DNA from: Cytophagales bacterium CG12_big_fil_rev_8_21_14_0_65_40_12
Lineage (GTDB): Bacteria > Bacteroidota > Bacteroidia > Cytophagales > Cyclobacteriaceae
Assembly (NCBI GenBank): GCA_002786855.1
Contig: PCUU01000046.1
Coordinates: forward strand, 1-64,000
Reading direction: 5' to 3'
DNA: 64,000 nt
Shown here: positions 16,236 to 24,374 of the stretch, in pieces
How positions within the stretch are numbered: position 1 is the first letter of the stretch
Layout: the number at the start of each line of letters is the position of its first letter
The notes under the pieces: generated by a model
Seen by the model: only the letters and a program-made list of their open reading frames with translations
Database searches by the model: none
What the model was told of the DNA's origin: nothing
Made by a program: the position numbers and the translations under genes

Positions 16236-16347
16236 GGATAGGGAAGACCGAAGATGGAAGTCGGAAGACCGATGACCGAAGAAAGAGTTGATTAGAAAAC
16301 AACCCGAAACATCGGGGAGGGAATTCCTTCCTTGTGAGAAAGTTCGA
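16234..16347. repeat. 7-bp repeat followed by the CCCGA hairpin block
   Basis: Heptamers agggata, gggaaga, ccgaaga, tggaagt, cggaaga, ccgatga, ccgaaga (16234-16282) follow the permease stop. Then comes a block homologous to 2799-2852: GATTAGAAAACA, a hairpin CCCGA (16303-16307) / TCGGG (16312-16316), and a GGAATTCCTTCC dyad. The same heptad-plus-hairpin order at two unrelated loci suggests a compound repeat element. Confidence 0.55.
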
Positions 16348-16365
16348 CTAATCAATTTTGAATAC

Positions 16366-17517
16366 CTACTTAGCTTGTTTTACTAATTGCTTTTGGAATG
16401 AAGATTCTGCAGTTACCTCACTCTTAGATAAGGCGCAATAAACTCTTCTAATTAAGTTAGGAAGGATCCCCACTGCAAGAAACGATATCCCTAACGTCAC
16501 CAAGATTGGGATGCCCGTAAACAAAGTTCCGGCAGAGAGAATGCCGAGAATCAATAGGGTTGAAAAAGGTAATGAACAGGCCAAGATAAGTATGGCAAAC
16601 TCGGTGTCAAATGTGCGTTTTTGAGCTTTAATGCCATCTGAATCTTCTTTCAAATTGAAGGCCGACATATGCGCAAATGGCCAGAAGCTAACCGCACTCA
16701 AAGGAAAGACCACTGCAAGCATAATGGCCCCCGGAACCGATAAACCAAGGGCCAAAATTATGATTGCACTAATTAAAATCGAGATGCCAGCGCGGCAACA
16801 TAAGATTGAAATGACTGTCCCCAAACCTTTCTTACTCAGCTTCACAGCCAATCCAATAAATATCAAAACCAATGGAGTCATTATTGCGCTAAGTCGAACA
16901 AAGGTTTCGGATAAAAAGGTTGGAAGAGTCGTTAGATTCAGGCCTAAACTCAGTAGTCCAATCGCCAAAAGGATAATGATGTTGATTGGTTCTTTGATCA
17001 ATGAAATCAATAAGCTTTTGAGTTTAGACTTAGAATTTGAGTTGTCGTTGGCGTTGTTGGCATAATACCAGTTCATGGCCATTACGTACAAGAAAATAAG
17101 GACGAAAAACTTGTTGCCTACATCTGCCAAGGCTGCATTGGCCAATTGATCTTCTCCTATATATTCTAGAATAAAAGGAAAACATGAAAGCCCAGGTGCC
17201 AATGAGGGCAAGAGCATCATAAGCGTTCTACCTTTCGGGGATTGCCGCTCAATACTGAAAAGTTTGAGAATACTAGGGGTCAGGAAGTAGAGTAAGAAGT
17301 TGAAAACCAAGGCCAGCAAAGGCATAAATAACAGGCTTGCGTTGATTTTCACCCCCATGAGCGCTACAAAAATGGTAGCAGGCAAGGCTACATTTAGGAT
17401 GATATTCTTTATTCCATTGACCTGCTCATTGCCTTTGAATTTCTTCTTCAGCAAAAAACCGATGGCAATAAGAAGGAGTAAAGTCAACGTTTTGGCCAAG
17501 GCCGAATCTGTGCTCAT
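16366..17517 (-). CDS. AEC-family (auxin efflux carrier type) transporter
   Basis: A polytopic inner-membrane protein of about 383 aa from the ATG at 17517 (MSTDSALAKTLTLLLLIAIGFLLKKK); a start at 17538 would add seven residues. About ten hydrophobic segments are visible, with the LLIAIGFLLKK opening and ILNVALPATIF helix typical of bacterial AEC (bile/arsenite/riboflavin superfamily) permeases. Family members move organic acids or amino acid-like anions; the substrate here is unknown. It starts 29 bases after the stop of an exported aminotransferase gene, so the two are probably one operon and may share a substrate. Confidence 0.82.
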   Translation of the reverse strand: MSTDSALAKTLTLLLLIAIGFLLKKKFKGNEQVNGIKNIILNVALPATIFVALMGVKINASLLFMPLLALVFNFLLYFLTPSILKLFSIERQSPKGRTLMMLLPSLAPGLSCFPFILEYIGEDQLANAALADVGNKFFVLIFLYVMAMNWYYANNANDNSNSKSKLKSLLISLIKEPINIIILLAIGLLSLGLNLTTLPTFLSETFVRLSAIMTPLVLIFIGLAVKLSKKGLGTVISILCCRAGISILISAIIILALGLSVPGAIMLAVVFPLSAVSFWPFAHMSAFNLKEDSDGIKAQKRTFDTEFAILILACSLPFSTLLILGILSAGTLFTGIPILVTLGISFLAVGILPNLIRRVYCALSKSEVTAESSFQKQLVKQAK

Positions 17518-17545
17518 AGATCTGAATAAAATAACCAATCAATTT

Positions 17546-18733
17546 TTAACCTACCACCTTGCCTAAGGCGTCAAGAAAGAGTTTCATTTCCTTCATCGTA
17601 CCCATACTCACTCGACACCATGGTCTATCGTAAATGTCAAATGACCTTACGGCAATACCTTGGGCTGTCATTTTATCTAGGAAAGGTTTGCCTGATATTT
17701 CTTTCAGGGGGAAAATCATAAAACTGGTGTGAGATGGCACTGGCTCAAAACCCATGGCTTTCAATTTTTCGAAAGTGTAAGTTCTGGCCTCTTTGTTCAG
17801 CTCTTTTGATTTGGTTTGAAAAGCCACGTCATCCATGCTTGCATTGGCCGCTGCGATGGTAGTGTTTGAAATCCCCATTCCACCTCGGGTAATGCTATTG
17901 ATGGCTTTTAGAGTTTCTGGCAAGGCTGCGATATAACCAATTCTTAAGCCCGCCATTCCGTGGATTTTAGAGTAAGTACGCGCAATGATTACGTTTTTGC
18001 CTTGCTGAAGCAATTTCACCATGCTTTGTCCGTCAGCGCCTTCTACAAAATCTAAATAGGCTTCATCAATAAAAATGGGCACTTTATCCGCTACTCTAGA
18101 GCAAAAGTCATAAAGTTCATTGTAAGTAGTAATCGTTCCCGTTGGATTGTTCGGGTTACAGATGTAAATAAGTTTTGTATCGCTATCAATTGCGGCTTCC
18201 ATGGCTTTTAAATCATGCGACCAATCGTCTTTCAAAGGAATGCCTTTCCATTTTCCGCCCACGGATTGCACTACATTCATCAACGACATATAAGAAGGAT
18301 CTGCTGAGAGCACGGTGCCACCATTCATAAACATGACCATAGCGGTTTTTTCGAGTAAGTCCGAAGAACCAGGCCCCATCATGATATGGGTTTTGTCGAC
18401 TCCTTCTTTGACACAAATTTTATCAACTAAAGAAGTGAGTGTGCCCCAACCATAACGGTTACCTTCTGTGGCTACGCTTTTCAGTGCTTTGATGCCTTCG
18501 GGCGATGGACCATATGGGTTTTCGTTAGCATTGAGCTTAGCAACAATTTCAGGAGCTTTAACGGTTGAAATGTATTCTTTGAATAAAGGGGTATGAATGA
18601 TCCTTCCTTCTCGATCAATATTAATTGGAGAATTTAAATTTGCTGCCCAGCTTAAATGCGGAAGCATTGACACTCCGCCTATGGTCATTAGGCCTGTTTT
18701 TAACCACTTTCTTCGATTTAATTGCTGCGACAT
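17546..18733 (-). CDS. HisC-like PLP aminotransferase with a Tat signal
   Basis: A class I/II fold aminotransferase of 395 aa similar to histidinol-phosphate aminotransferases. The core has KLNANENPYGPSPEG, GPGSSDLLEK, CNPNNPTGT (PLP site), DEAYLDFV, and the PLP lysine in RTYSKIHGMAGLRIGY. Unusually, it begins with NRRKWLKTGLMTIGG followed by hydrophobic residues and an AxA-like site (LSWA), a twin-arginine export signal. The enzyme would thus fold with PLP in the cytoplasm and act in the periplasm. It is followed by an AEC transporter gene. A role in histidine synthesis is unlikely; the substrate is unknown. Confidence 0.85.
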   Translation of the reverse strand: MSQQLNRRKWLKTGLMTIGGVSMLPHLSWAANLNSPINIDREGRIIHTPLFKEYISTVKAPEIVAKLNANENPYGPSPEGIKALKSVATEGNRYGWGTLTSLVDKICVKEGVDKTHIMMGPGSSDLLEKTAMVMFMNGGTVLSADPSYMSLMNVVQSVGGKWKGIPLKDDWSHDLKAMEAAIDSDTKLIYICNPNNPTGTITTYNELYDFCSRVADKVPIFIDEAYLDFVEGADGQSMVKLLQQGKNVIIARTYSKIHGMAGLRIGYIAALPETLKAINSITRGGMGISNTTIAAANASMDDVAFQTKSKELNKEARTYTFEKLKAMGFEPVPSHTSFMIFPLKEISGKPFLDKMTAQGIAVRSFDIYDRPWCRVSMGTMKEMKLFLDALGKVVG

Positions 18734-19019
18734 AATGTTTGGTTGATTTAGTTAAGTCAGAATTTTTATTGTTTCCTTGGAATTTGAACTCTAAGTTATT
18801 TGGTAATCGACCCAATTTAAAGAATTATGTATGATTATATTTAACTGGTTAAAATATATCTATGGAATCGAATGAAATGCGTATATGTGGGAAAAATAGG
18901 TTTGTAAAACATCCTTTTTTTAGAAAAAATATGTAGAAAATATTGAAATAGGGTAAATAATGATTTTATGACTTGGTAGGTCGGTACTCGGCTTTGTCTA
19001 CAAACAGAATCAAATTAAC
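18734..19019. other. AT-rich spacer, no gene seen
   Basis: Spacer between the divergent aminotransferase and permease genes, left of the activator-site candidates. It is AT-rich with no convincing reading frame, hairpin or tandem repeat. It must hold the aminotransferase promoter, but I see no clear -33/-7 pair. Confidence 0.4.
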
Positions 19020-19061
19020 TGTATCAAAAACAAACACTTGGCTGTATTAAAAACAAACGAT
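19020..19061 (+). promoter_or_regulatory. twin activator-site candidates upstream of the 19177 permease
   Basis: Direct repeats TGTATCAAAAACAAACACTT (19020-19039) and TGTATTAAAAACAAACGAT (19043-19061), starts 23 bp apart. They differ from the pair at 13661-13702 by a few C/T or G/A changes only, while the surrounding DNA is unrelated. Each holds TGT-N7-ACA. The distance to the sigma54-like element is the same as at the other locus (103 bp from first repeat to -24). Confidence 0.75.
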
Positions 19062-19122
19062 ATTTTAAAGGGTTGAACTTTAATAAAGGCTTAACTAATT
19101 GATTGATAGGTATTAATATTCT

Positions 19123-19138
19123 TGGCATAACCATTGAA
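19123..19138 (+). promoter_or_regulatory. sigma54-like -24/-12 element for the 19177-21588 operon
   Basis: TGGCATAACCATTGAA has the -24 TGGCA and TTG at -12 in right spacing, but A replaces the usual C of the -12 GC. On sequence alone it would be weak. Its exact positional match to the promoter at 13764 relative to the twin repeats is the main support. It ends 39 bases before the ATG. Confidence 0.55.
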
Positions 19139-19176
19139 TAAGCAGAGCCAAAGACATCACTCAAAATATCTTTTCC

Positions 19177-21576
19177 ATGGTCAAAAATTACATTCGAATT
19201 CTGCTAAGAAACTTCGCCAGAAACAAAGCATTTACTCTCATCAACATTAGTGGACTCACTTTAGGCATCACCTGTAGTCTGGTCATGTTCCTGATTGTAA
19301 AGCAGGAGAGAAGTTTTAATCGCTACCATTCAAATCTAAACTCCATTTACAGAGTAGGGCGTATCGATGTTCAAGATGGTAGAGAGTATTCTGGTGGAGG
19401 TATTCCGCTTATTATGCCAGGCGTGCTGAAATCAGATATAGTCGGTTTAAAAGAGGTGACTTTAGTTTCTCATGAGCGTTATGGGCTGATTTCTATCACC
19501 GATGGTAGTGAAATTAAATACTATGAGGAAGACCCGGAGTTGGTTTACATTGAGCCGAATTTCTTTGATGTATTTGATTGGAAAGTGTTGGAAGGAACTG
19601 TTCAATCTGGCTTTGATCAACCTAATGTGGTAGCACTTAACCATACCTTGGCGAAGAAGTACTTCCCGTACAGTTCGGCTATAGGACAGACAATTAAGTT
19701 GAATAAGAAAATAGACTTGAAAGTTATCGCTGTTTTGGAAGATGCACCAAAGAACTCGGATTTCCCCTTTGGTATTTTTATTTCGATGGAAACTAAAAAA
19801 GGCCCAGAACCTTGGAAAAATAGTGAATGGGGAAGTATTGCTAGCGATAATGTCGCTTTTGTGTTGTTGGATAATAATGTTACCCCAGAGAGTGTCGAAA
19901 GCCAATTTCCAGATTTTGTAGAGAAGTATTGGGATGCTGAAACGCGTGAATCAAGGACTTTCGTTCTCGAACCCTTCCGCGAGTATCATTTTAGCGAGCA
20001 ATTTGGGACTTTTAGTCAACGTTCCGCACCAAAGGCAATCCTCTATGCCTATGTGATTATTGGGATTTTATTGATTGTTACGGCTTGCTTCAATTTCATC
20101 AATATGTCTACGGCCATGGCGGTCAAACGTGCCAAAGAAGTAGGTATGAGAAAAGTATTGGGCAGTTCGCGCAAGCAATTGATCGCTCGTTTTATGGGTG
20201 AAACCTTCGCCATTACCTTGATCTCGCTTTTAATTTCTATTGCACTGACAGAAAGGCTTCTACCGCTAGTTATCAACGATTTTGTGGGTATCGAAATCCC
20301 ATTTAGCCCGCTCACGGACTTTTCATTATTGGCCTATTTGCTTCTCATTTTAGTCTCAGTTTCATTTTTGGCGGGTCTTTATCCTGCCGCTGTGCTTTCG
20401 TCAGCCAAACCCATTGATGCTTTGAAGGGCGGTATGACCAAAGGAAAAGGCAACATGTTTTTTAGAAGGTCTTTAGTTTTTACCCAGTTTCTGATTTGCC
20501 AAGTTTTGATTTTTGGAACTGTGGTTGCGGTGAGGCAAATGAATTATTTCAACTCGGTTGATATGGGTTACGATCAGGAATGGATCATCAATATCAATCT
20601 AGCAGAAAGAGATGAGAAGACCAGAGATTTATGGGAAGCTAAAATTCAAAATTTACCTGGGGTTGTGGCGCATTCATTCAACTATAAACCTCCGTTCTCT
20701 GGTTCTCAATCAGTGACAAATGCGTTTTACACGCCTTCAGATAGTATTCAAACGGAATTGGATATGCATGTAAAAATGGCTGACCATGAATACCAAAAAA
20801 CATATGGACTTCGATTGATTGCTGGCGATTGGTTGATGAAAAGTGATACGGTGAATCAGTTTGTTGTCAATGAGACATTTCTTAAAAAAGTAGGAGTGAA
20901 GGATCCTTACGATGTCATCGGAAAACCTTTGAGATTATGGGGAATGACAGCCCCAATTGTAGGGGTAATCAAGGATTATCATGTCACCACACTTTCGGAA
21001 GCCATTGAACCTGTAGCAATGTTCAATGAATCTCGTGACTTCAGAACTCTAGGTGTTAGGGTGAATGCACAAAGTGCTACCAAAGTGGTGGCTGAACTTA
21101 AAACGATTTGGGGCGAAATTCATGAAGAGTATGAATTCGATTATCAATTTTTAGACAAAGAGATTTATGAATACTATGATAATGAGCGAAAAATGTCGCA
21201 AATGCTTACGGTGTTTGCCTTCATTGCCATTTTTATTGGTTGCTTAGGCTTGTATGGTTTGGTCTCATTTATGGCCAACCAAAAGGCTAAAGAAATTGGA
21301 ATTAGAAAAGTATTGGGCGCCACAGTGGCCAGCATAATGGGCCGTTTTTCCGTGGAGTTTGTTGTTCTTGTGGGCGTATCCTTTCTGTTGTCTGCGCCAT
21401 TGGCCTATTGGGGAATGAACAGTTGGCTGGGGCAATATGAATACAGAATTTCGATTGGGCCGATGATCTTTATCATCAGTATTGGTGCGTCTTTAATGAT
21501 CGCATTGCTTACAACAGGTTATCGTTCGCTTAGAGCGGCCACCGCCAATCCTGTTAATTCACTTAGAGACGAATAA
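19177..21576 (+). CDS. large FtsX-type ABC transporter permease, copy 2
   Basis: A 799-aa paralogue of the 13809 product with the same fused double-FtsX layout: N-terminal helix (FTLINISGLTLGITCSLVMF), a large periplasmic core, three helices, then the unit again. Coupling motifs KEVGMRKVLGSSRKQ and KEIGIRKVLGATVAS are present, and the C-terminal end ANPVNSLRDE is typical. The C-terminal FtsX part (IGCLGLYGLVSFMANQ) is nearly identical to copy 1, the periplasmic parts much less so. It is the first gene of a two-permease operon with copy 3, which starts 11 bases after it. No ATPase is encoded nearby. It shares the twin-repeat/sigma54 architecture with copy 1. Confidence 0.88.
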   Translation: MVKNYIRILLRNFARNKAFTLINISGLTLGITCSLVMFLIVKQERSFNRYHSNLNSIYRVGRIDVQDGREYSGGGIPLIMPGVLKSDIVGLKEVTLVSHERYGLISITDGSEIKYYEEDPELVYIEPNFFDVFDWKVLEGTVQSGFDQPNVVALNHTLAKKYFPYSSAIGQTIKLNKKIDLKVIAVLEDAPKNSDFPFGIFISMETKKGPEPWKNSEWGSIASDNVAFVLLDNNVTPESVESQFPDFVEKYWDAETRESRTFVLEPFREYHFSEQFGTFSQRSAPKAILYAYVIIGILLIVTACFNFINMSTAMAVKRAKEVGMRKVLGSSRKQLIARFMGETFAITLISLLISIALTERLLPLVINDFVGIEIPFSPLTDFSLLAYLLLILVSVSFLAGLYPAAVLSSAKPIDALKGGMTKGKGNMFFRRSLVFTQFLICQVLIFGTVVAVRQMNYFNSVDMGYDQEWIININLAERDEKTRDLWEAKIQNLPGVVAHSFNYKPPFSGSQSVTNAFYTPSDSIQTELDMHVKMADHEYQKTYGLRLIAGDWLMKSDTVNQFVVNETFLKKVGVKDPYDVIGKPLRLWGMTAPIVGVIKDYHVTTLSEAIEPVAMFNESRDFRTLGVRVNAQSATKVVAELKTIWGEIHEEYEFDYQFLDKEIYEYYDNERKMSQMLTVFAFIAIFIGCLGLYGLVSFMANQKAKEIGIRKVLGATVASIMGRFSVEFVVLVGVSFLLSAPLAYWGMNSWLGQYEYRISIGPMIFIISIGASLMIALLTTGYRSLRAATANPVNSLRDE

Positions 21577-21587
21577 ACCTTAAAGCA

Positions 21588-23963
21588 ATGTTCAAAAACA
21601 ACCTTAAACTTATTGTTAGAAAACTAAGGAAAGAGAAGCTCTATTCTTTTGTGAATATTGCTGGGCTCACCGTAGGGCTTACCGCATTTTTGTTGATTGC
21701 GCTTTATGTGAGGGATGAACTAAGTTATGACAAGTTTTATGCTGACCATGAGCAATTATATAGGGTTTACGCCACTGACACTACACGAGGTGTAAAGCAA
21801 GGATCAATTGCCCCTGATTTGGCCGCTATTATTGTTTCAGATATCCCCTCTGTTGAGTCAGCAGTACGCATGGTTGGGGCAGGAGCTAAGAGCCTTTTGA
21901 CGGTTGATCACAAACGTATTTATTCTGACAAGATTATTTTTTCGGATGCCAACTTTTTCGAGATGCTGGATTTTGAACTGGTGGAGGGTCTTGCTCAATC
22001 AGTGCTGAACAAACCTTATCAAGCTGTAATTACTACCGCTTTTGCAGAAAAACTATTTGGTGAAGAAAACCCAATCGGAAGAACTATTAGCCTAAATAAA
22101 GAAAGAGATTTAGTGGTAACCGGAATCAGTGAAACACCACCAAATAATAGTTCGCTTCGGTTCGATGTGGTGATTCGGAGTGGTTTAGCCGAGATGGATA
22201 CTCAAATCCAAGGAAGTATGCGATCTGCGCTTACCTATCTTAAAATTTCAGAAGAGCAAGATAGGGCTCAGGTAGTGAAAATGATCAATGAAATCAGACC
22301 GAAATCTGCTTATGGTTTATTTCTTAAGAATACGGAGTTTGGATTGTTGCCTTTAACCGACCAAAGGCTTCATGCCAATTTCACTTATGCATATTTAACA
22401 GACCAAAGTGACATTCGATTTGTGTATTTATTTTCCGGTATTGGTTTTGTGATTCTGCTTTTGGCGGTGATCAATTACATCAATATGGTAACAGCCAGTT
22501 CGCTGAAAAGGGCGAAGGAAATTGGGCTTAGAAAAGTAATTGGTGCTCAAAAATCTCAATTGGTTTGGTATCAATTGGCAGAATCTGTTGTGGTGACTAC
22601 AATTGCTCTGTTTATGGCTTTTGCGATAACAGAAAGACTGTTACCAAGCATGAATAATTTTTTAGGGAAGGCCATAGAATTGAAATACTTAGGCTTAGAG
22701 TTTTTGCTCTTTGTGCCTTTGATGGGGCTAACTATTGGTCTTTTAACCGGACTTTACCCTTCTTTTTATATTAGTAGATATAAACCATTAGTATTACTGA
22801 AAAACAATATGAGTGGAACCTCTGGAAAAGGTGGGCTAAGAAGAGCCTTGGTTGGTTTTCAGTTTTTGGCAGCAGGGGTTATGATTTTGGTTACACTCAT
22901 TATGCATTCTCAAATGAAGTTTTTGAAAGAGCAGAAGATGGGTTTTGATCAAGAGCTACTGGCGTACGTTCCGCTTTTTGAAGACTTGAAAGGTAAGTCT
23001 CATGTGTTTAAGAACGAGGTGCTTGGTATGTCGGGTGTTTCATCGGCCACCGTAACCAATTGGATGTTTGGAATGCATACTTGGAGTGGCGTTTTTGCTG
23101 GTTACTATGATAGCGATACCGATGAAAGACCACCTTTTGTTGAAGTGTCTTTTGTTCTAGGAGATGAAGATGTGGTCAATACTTTAGGGCTGAAAATATT
23201 GGAGTCAGAAGAGGGTTTTGAAATGAATCAACTTGATTCTACAAAAATCGTGATCAGTAGGCTTGTGGCCGATGGTTTAGGCTGGAAAGATGAAAGTGCG
23301 ATCGGAAAGTACGTATATCAGTATGCGGGTTCTAAAATGAAAGTGGTGGCGGTAATTGAAGATTTTCACTCTTCTTCGTTGAAGGATGAAATTCTACCTT
23401 CTGTGATCTTTAATAGGGAAAGTTGGTCAGATGAAAAATTATTGGTGCGCTTTGAAAACAAAGGACATCAGGCCACACTCAAAGAGATCAAAACGAAATA
23501 TGAAAGCCTTTTAAACCGACCTTTTGAATTTAGTTATGTAGATGACGAAATAGAAAAATACTATAAAGATGAAGCCGATCAAGTGGCATTGTTCAATGCC
23601 TTTTCTGCTTTGGCTATTTTTATTTCCTTATTAGGTTTAATGGCCATGGCAACCTATGCTGCCGAGCAAAGGAAAAAGGAAGTAAGCATAAGGAAAGTTT
23701 TGGGCGCTTCTATGAAGCAACTCATTCTCTTGCTGAATAAGGAGAATGGGGTTTTGGTGATTATCGCCTTTTTAATTGCTACACCTTTTACAGTTTATGT
23801 GATGCAAGACTGGCTATCGGAGTTCAAATATACCGTTACAATTCATCCAGCATTGTTTATTTTGACCTTAGCCGGATTTTTTGCTTTAAACTTGTTGGTT
23901 ACTTTGCTCTTTTCGATGAGGGTATCTAGGGCAAACCCTGCTGATGTTCTGCGAGATGAGTAA
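21588..23963 (+). CDS. large FtsX-type ABC transporter permease, copy 3
   Basis: A 791-aa relative of copies 1 and 2 with the same double-FtsX architecture but more diverged: it starts MFKNNLKLIVRKLRKEK, has LSYDKFYADHEQLYRVY after the first helix, coupling motifs KEIGLRKVIGAQKSQ and KEVSIRKVLGASMKQ, and ends NPADVLRDE. The second FtsX part reads LMAMATYAAEQRKKE instead of the LYGLVSFMANQ of its neighbours, so it belongs to another subgroup. With the 19177 product it may form a heterodimeric permease. It has no promoter of its own in the 11-base gap. Confidence 0.86.
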   Translation: MFKNNLKLIVRKLRKEKLYSFVNIAGLTVGLTAFLLIALYVRDELSYDKFYADHEQLYRVYATDTTRGVKQGSIAPDLAAIIVSDIPSVESAVRMVGAGAKSLLTVDHKRIYSDKIIFSDANFFEMLDFELVEGLAQSVLNKPYQAVITTAFAEKLFGEENPIGRTISLNKERDLVVTGISETPPNNSSLRFDVVIRSGLAEMDTQIQGSMRSALTYLKISEEQDRAQVVKMINEIRPKSAYGLFLKNTEFGLLPLTDQRLHANFTYAYLTDQSDIRFVYLFSGIGFVILLLAVINYINMVTASSLKRAKEIGLRKVIGAQKSQLVWYQLAESVVVTTIALFMAFAITERLLPSMNNFLGKAIELKYLGLEFLLFVPLMGLTIGLLTGLYPSFYISRYKPLVLLKNNMSGTSGKGGLRRALVGFQFLAAGVMILVTLIMHSQMKFLKEQKMGFDQELLAYVPLFEDLKGKSHVFKNEVLGMSGVSSATVTNWMFGMHTWSGVFAGYYDSDTDERPPFVEVSFVLGDEDVVNTLGLKILESEEGFEMNQLDSTKIVISRLVADGLGWKDESAIGKYVYQYAGSKMKVVAVIEDFHSSSLKDEILPSVIFNRESWSDEKLLVRFENKGHQATLKEIKTKYESLLNRPFEFSYVDDEIEKYYKDEADQVALFNAFSALAIFISLLGLMAMATYAAEQRKKEVSIRKVLGASMKQLILLLNKENGVLVIIAFLIATPFTVYVMQDWLSEFKYTVTIHPALFILTLAGFFALNLLVTLLFSMRVSRANPADVLRDE

Positions 23964-23969
23964 TATCAA

Positions 23970-24374
23970 TTAAGCGCGCTTTGGAAAATCTTTCAAAATT
24001 TCGGTGAGCATATCCAGATTAATGGGTTTGACGATATAGTTGCTCACTACTTCATAGGATTTGGCCTTGTTCAAATCCTCTGGATCGATGGAGGATGTGA
24101 CGATATAGACTATAATTTTTTTCGTGGTAGGTATTTGAATAAAGTGGTCGAGAAATTGCCATCCGTCCATCACTGGCATATTTAAATCTAAAAGCACAAC
24201 TTCGGGTAAATTGTCTCCATTCCTCATCAGGGGTTCTAGGCTTTCAAGGGCTTTTTTACCATTATGAAAAACCAAAAAGCTCTCGCAGAAATTAGCCAGG
24301 AGCATCATTCTCTTGGCAGCAAACACAAAAATAGGATCATCATCTATGATACAGGCGGTCTCAATTTTGGTCAT
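23970..24374 (-). CDS. single-domain response regulator
   Basis: A 134-aa stand-alone receiver from the ATG at 24374 (MTKIETACIIDDDPIF). A longer frame to 24563 would lie inside the kinase gene and is rejected. Acidic residues Asp11-13, phospho-acceptor Asp63 (LLDLNMPVMDG), the TSS switch and Lys in VKPIN are present. There is no output domain, so it should act by protein-protein contact or phosphotransfer. Its start overlaps the end of the PAS kinase gene by 14 bases, which implies translational coupling and a cognate pair. Confidence 0.9.
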   Translation of the reverse strand: MTKIETACIIDDDPIFVFAAKRMMLLANFCESFLVFHNGKKALESLEPLMRNGDNLPEVVLLDLNMPVMDGWQFLDHFIQIPTTKKIIVYIVTSSIDPEDLNKAKSYEVVSNYIVKPINLDMLTEILKDFPKRA

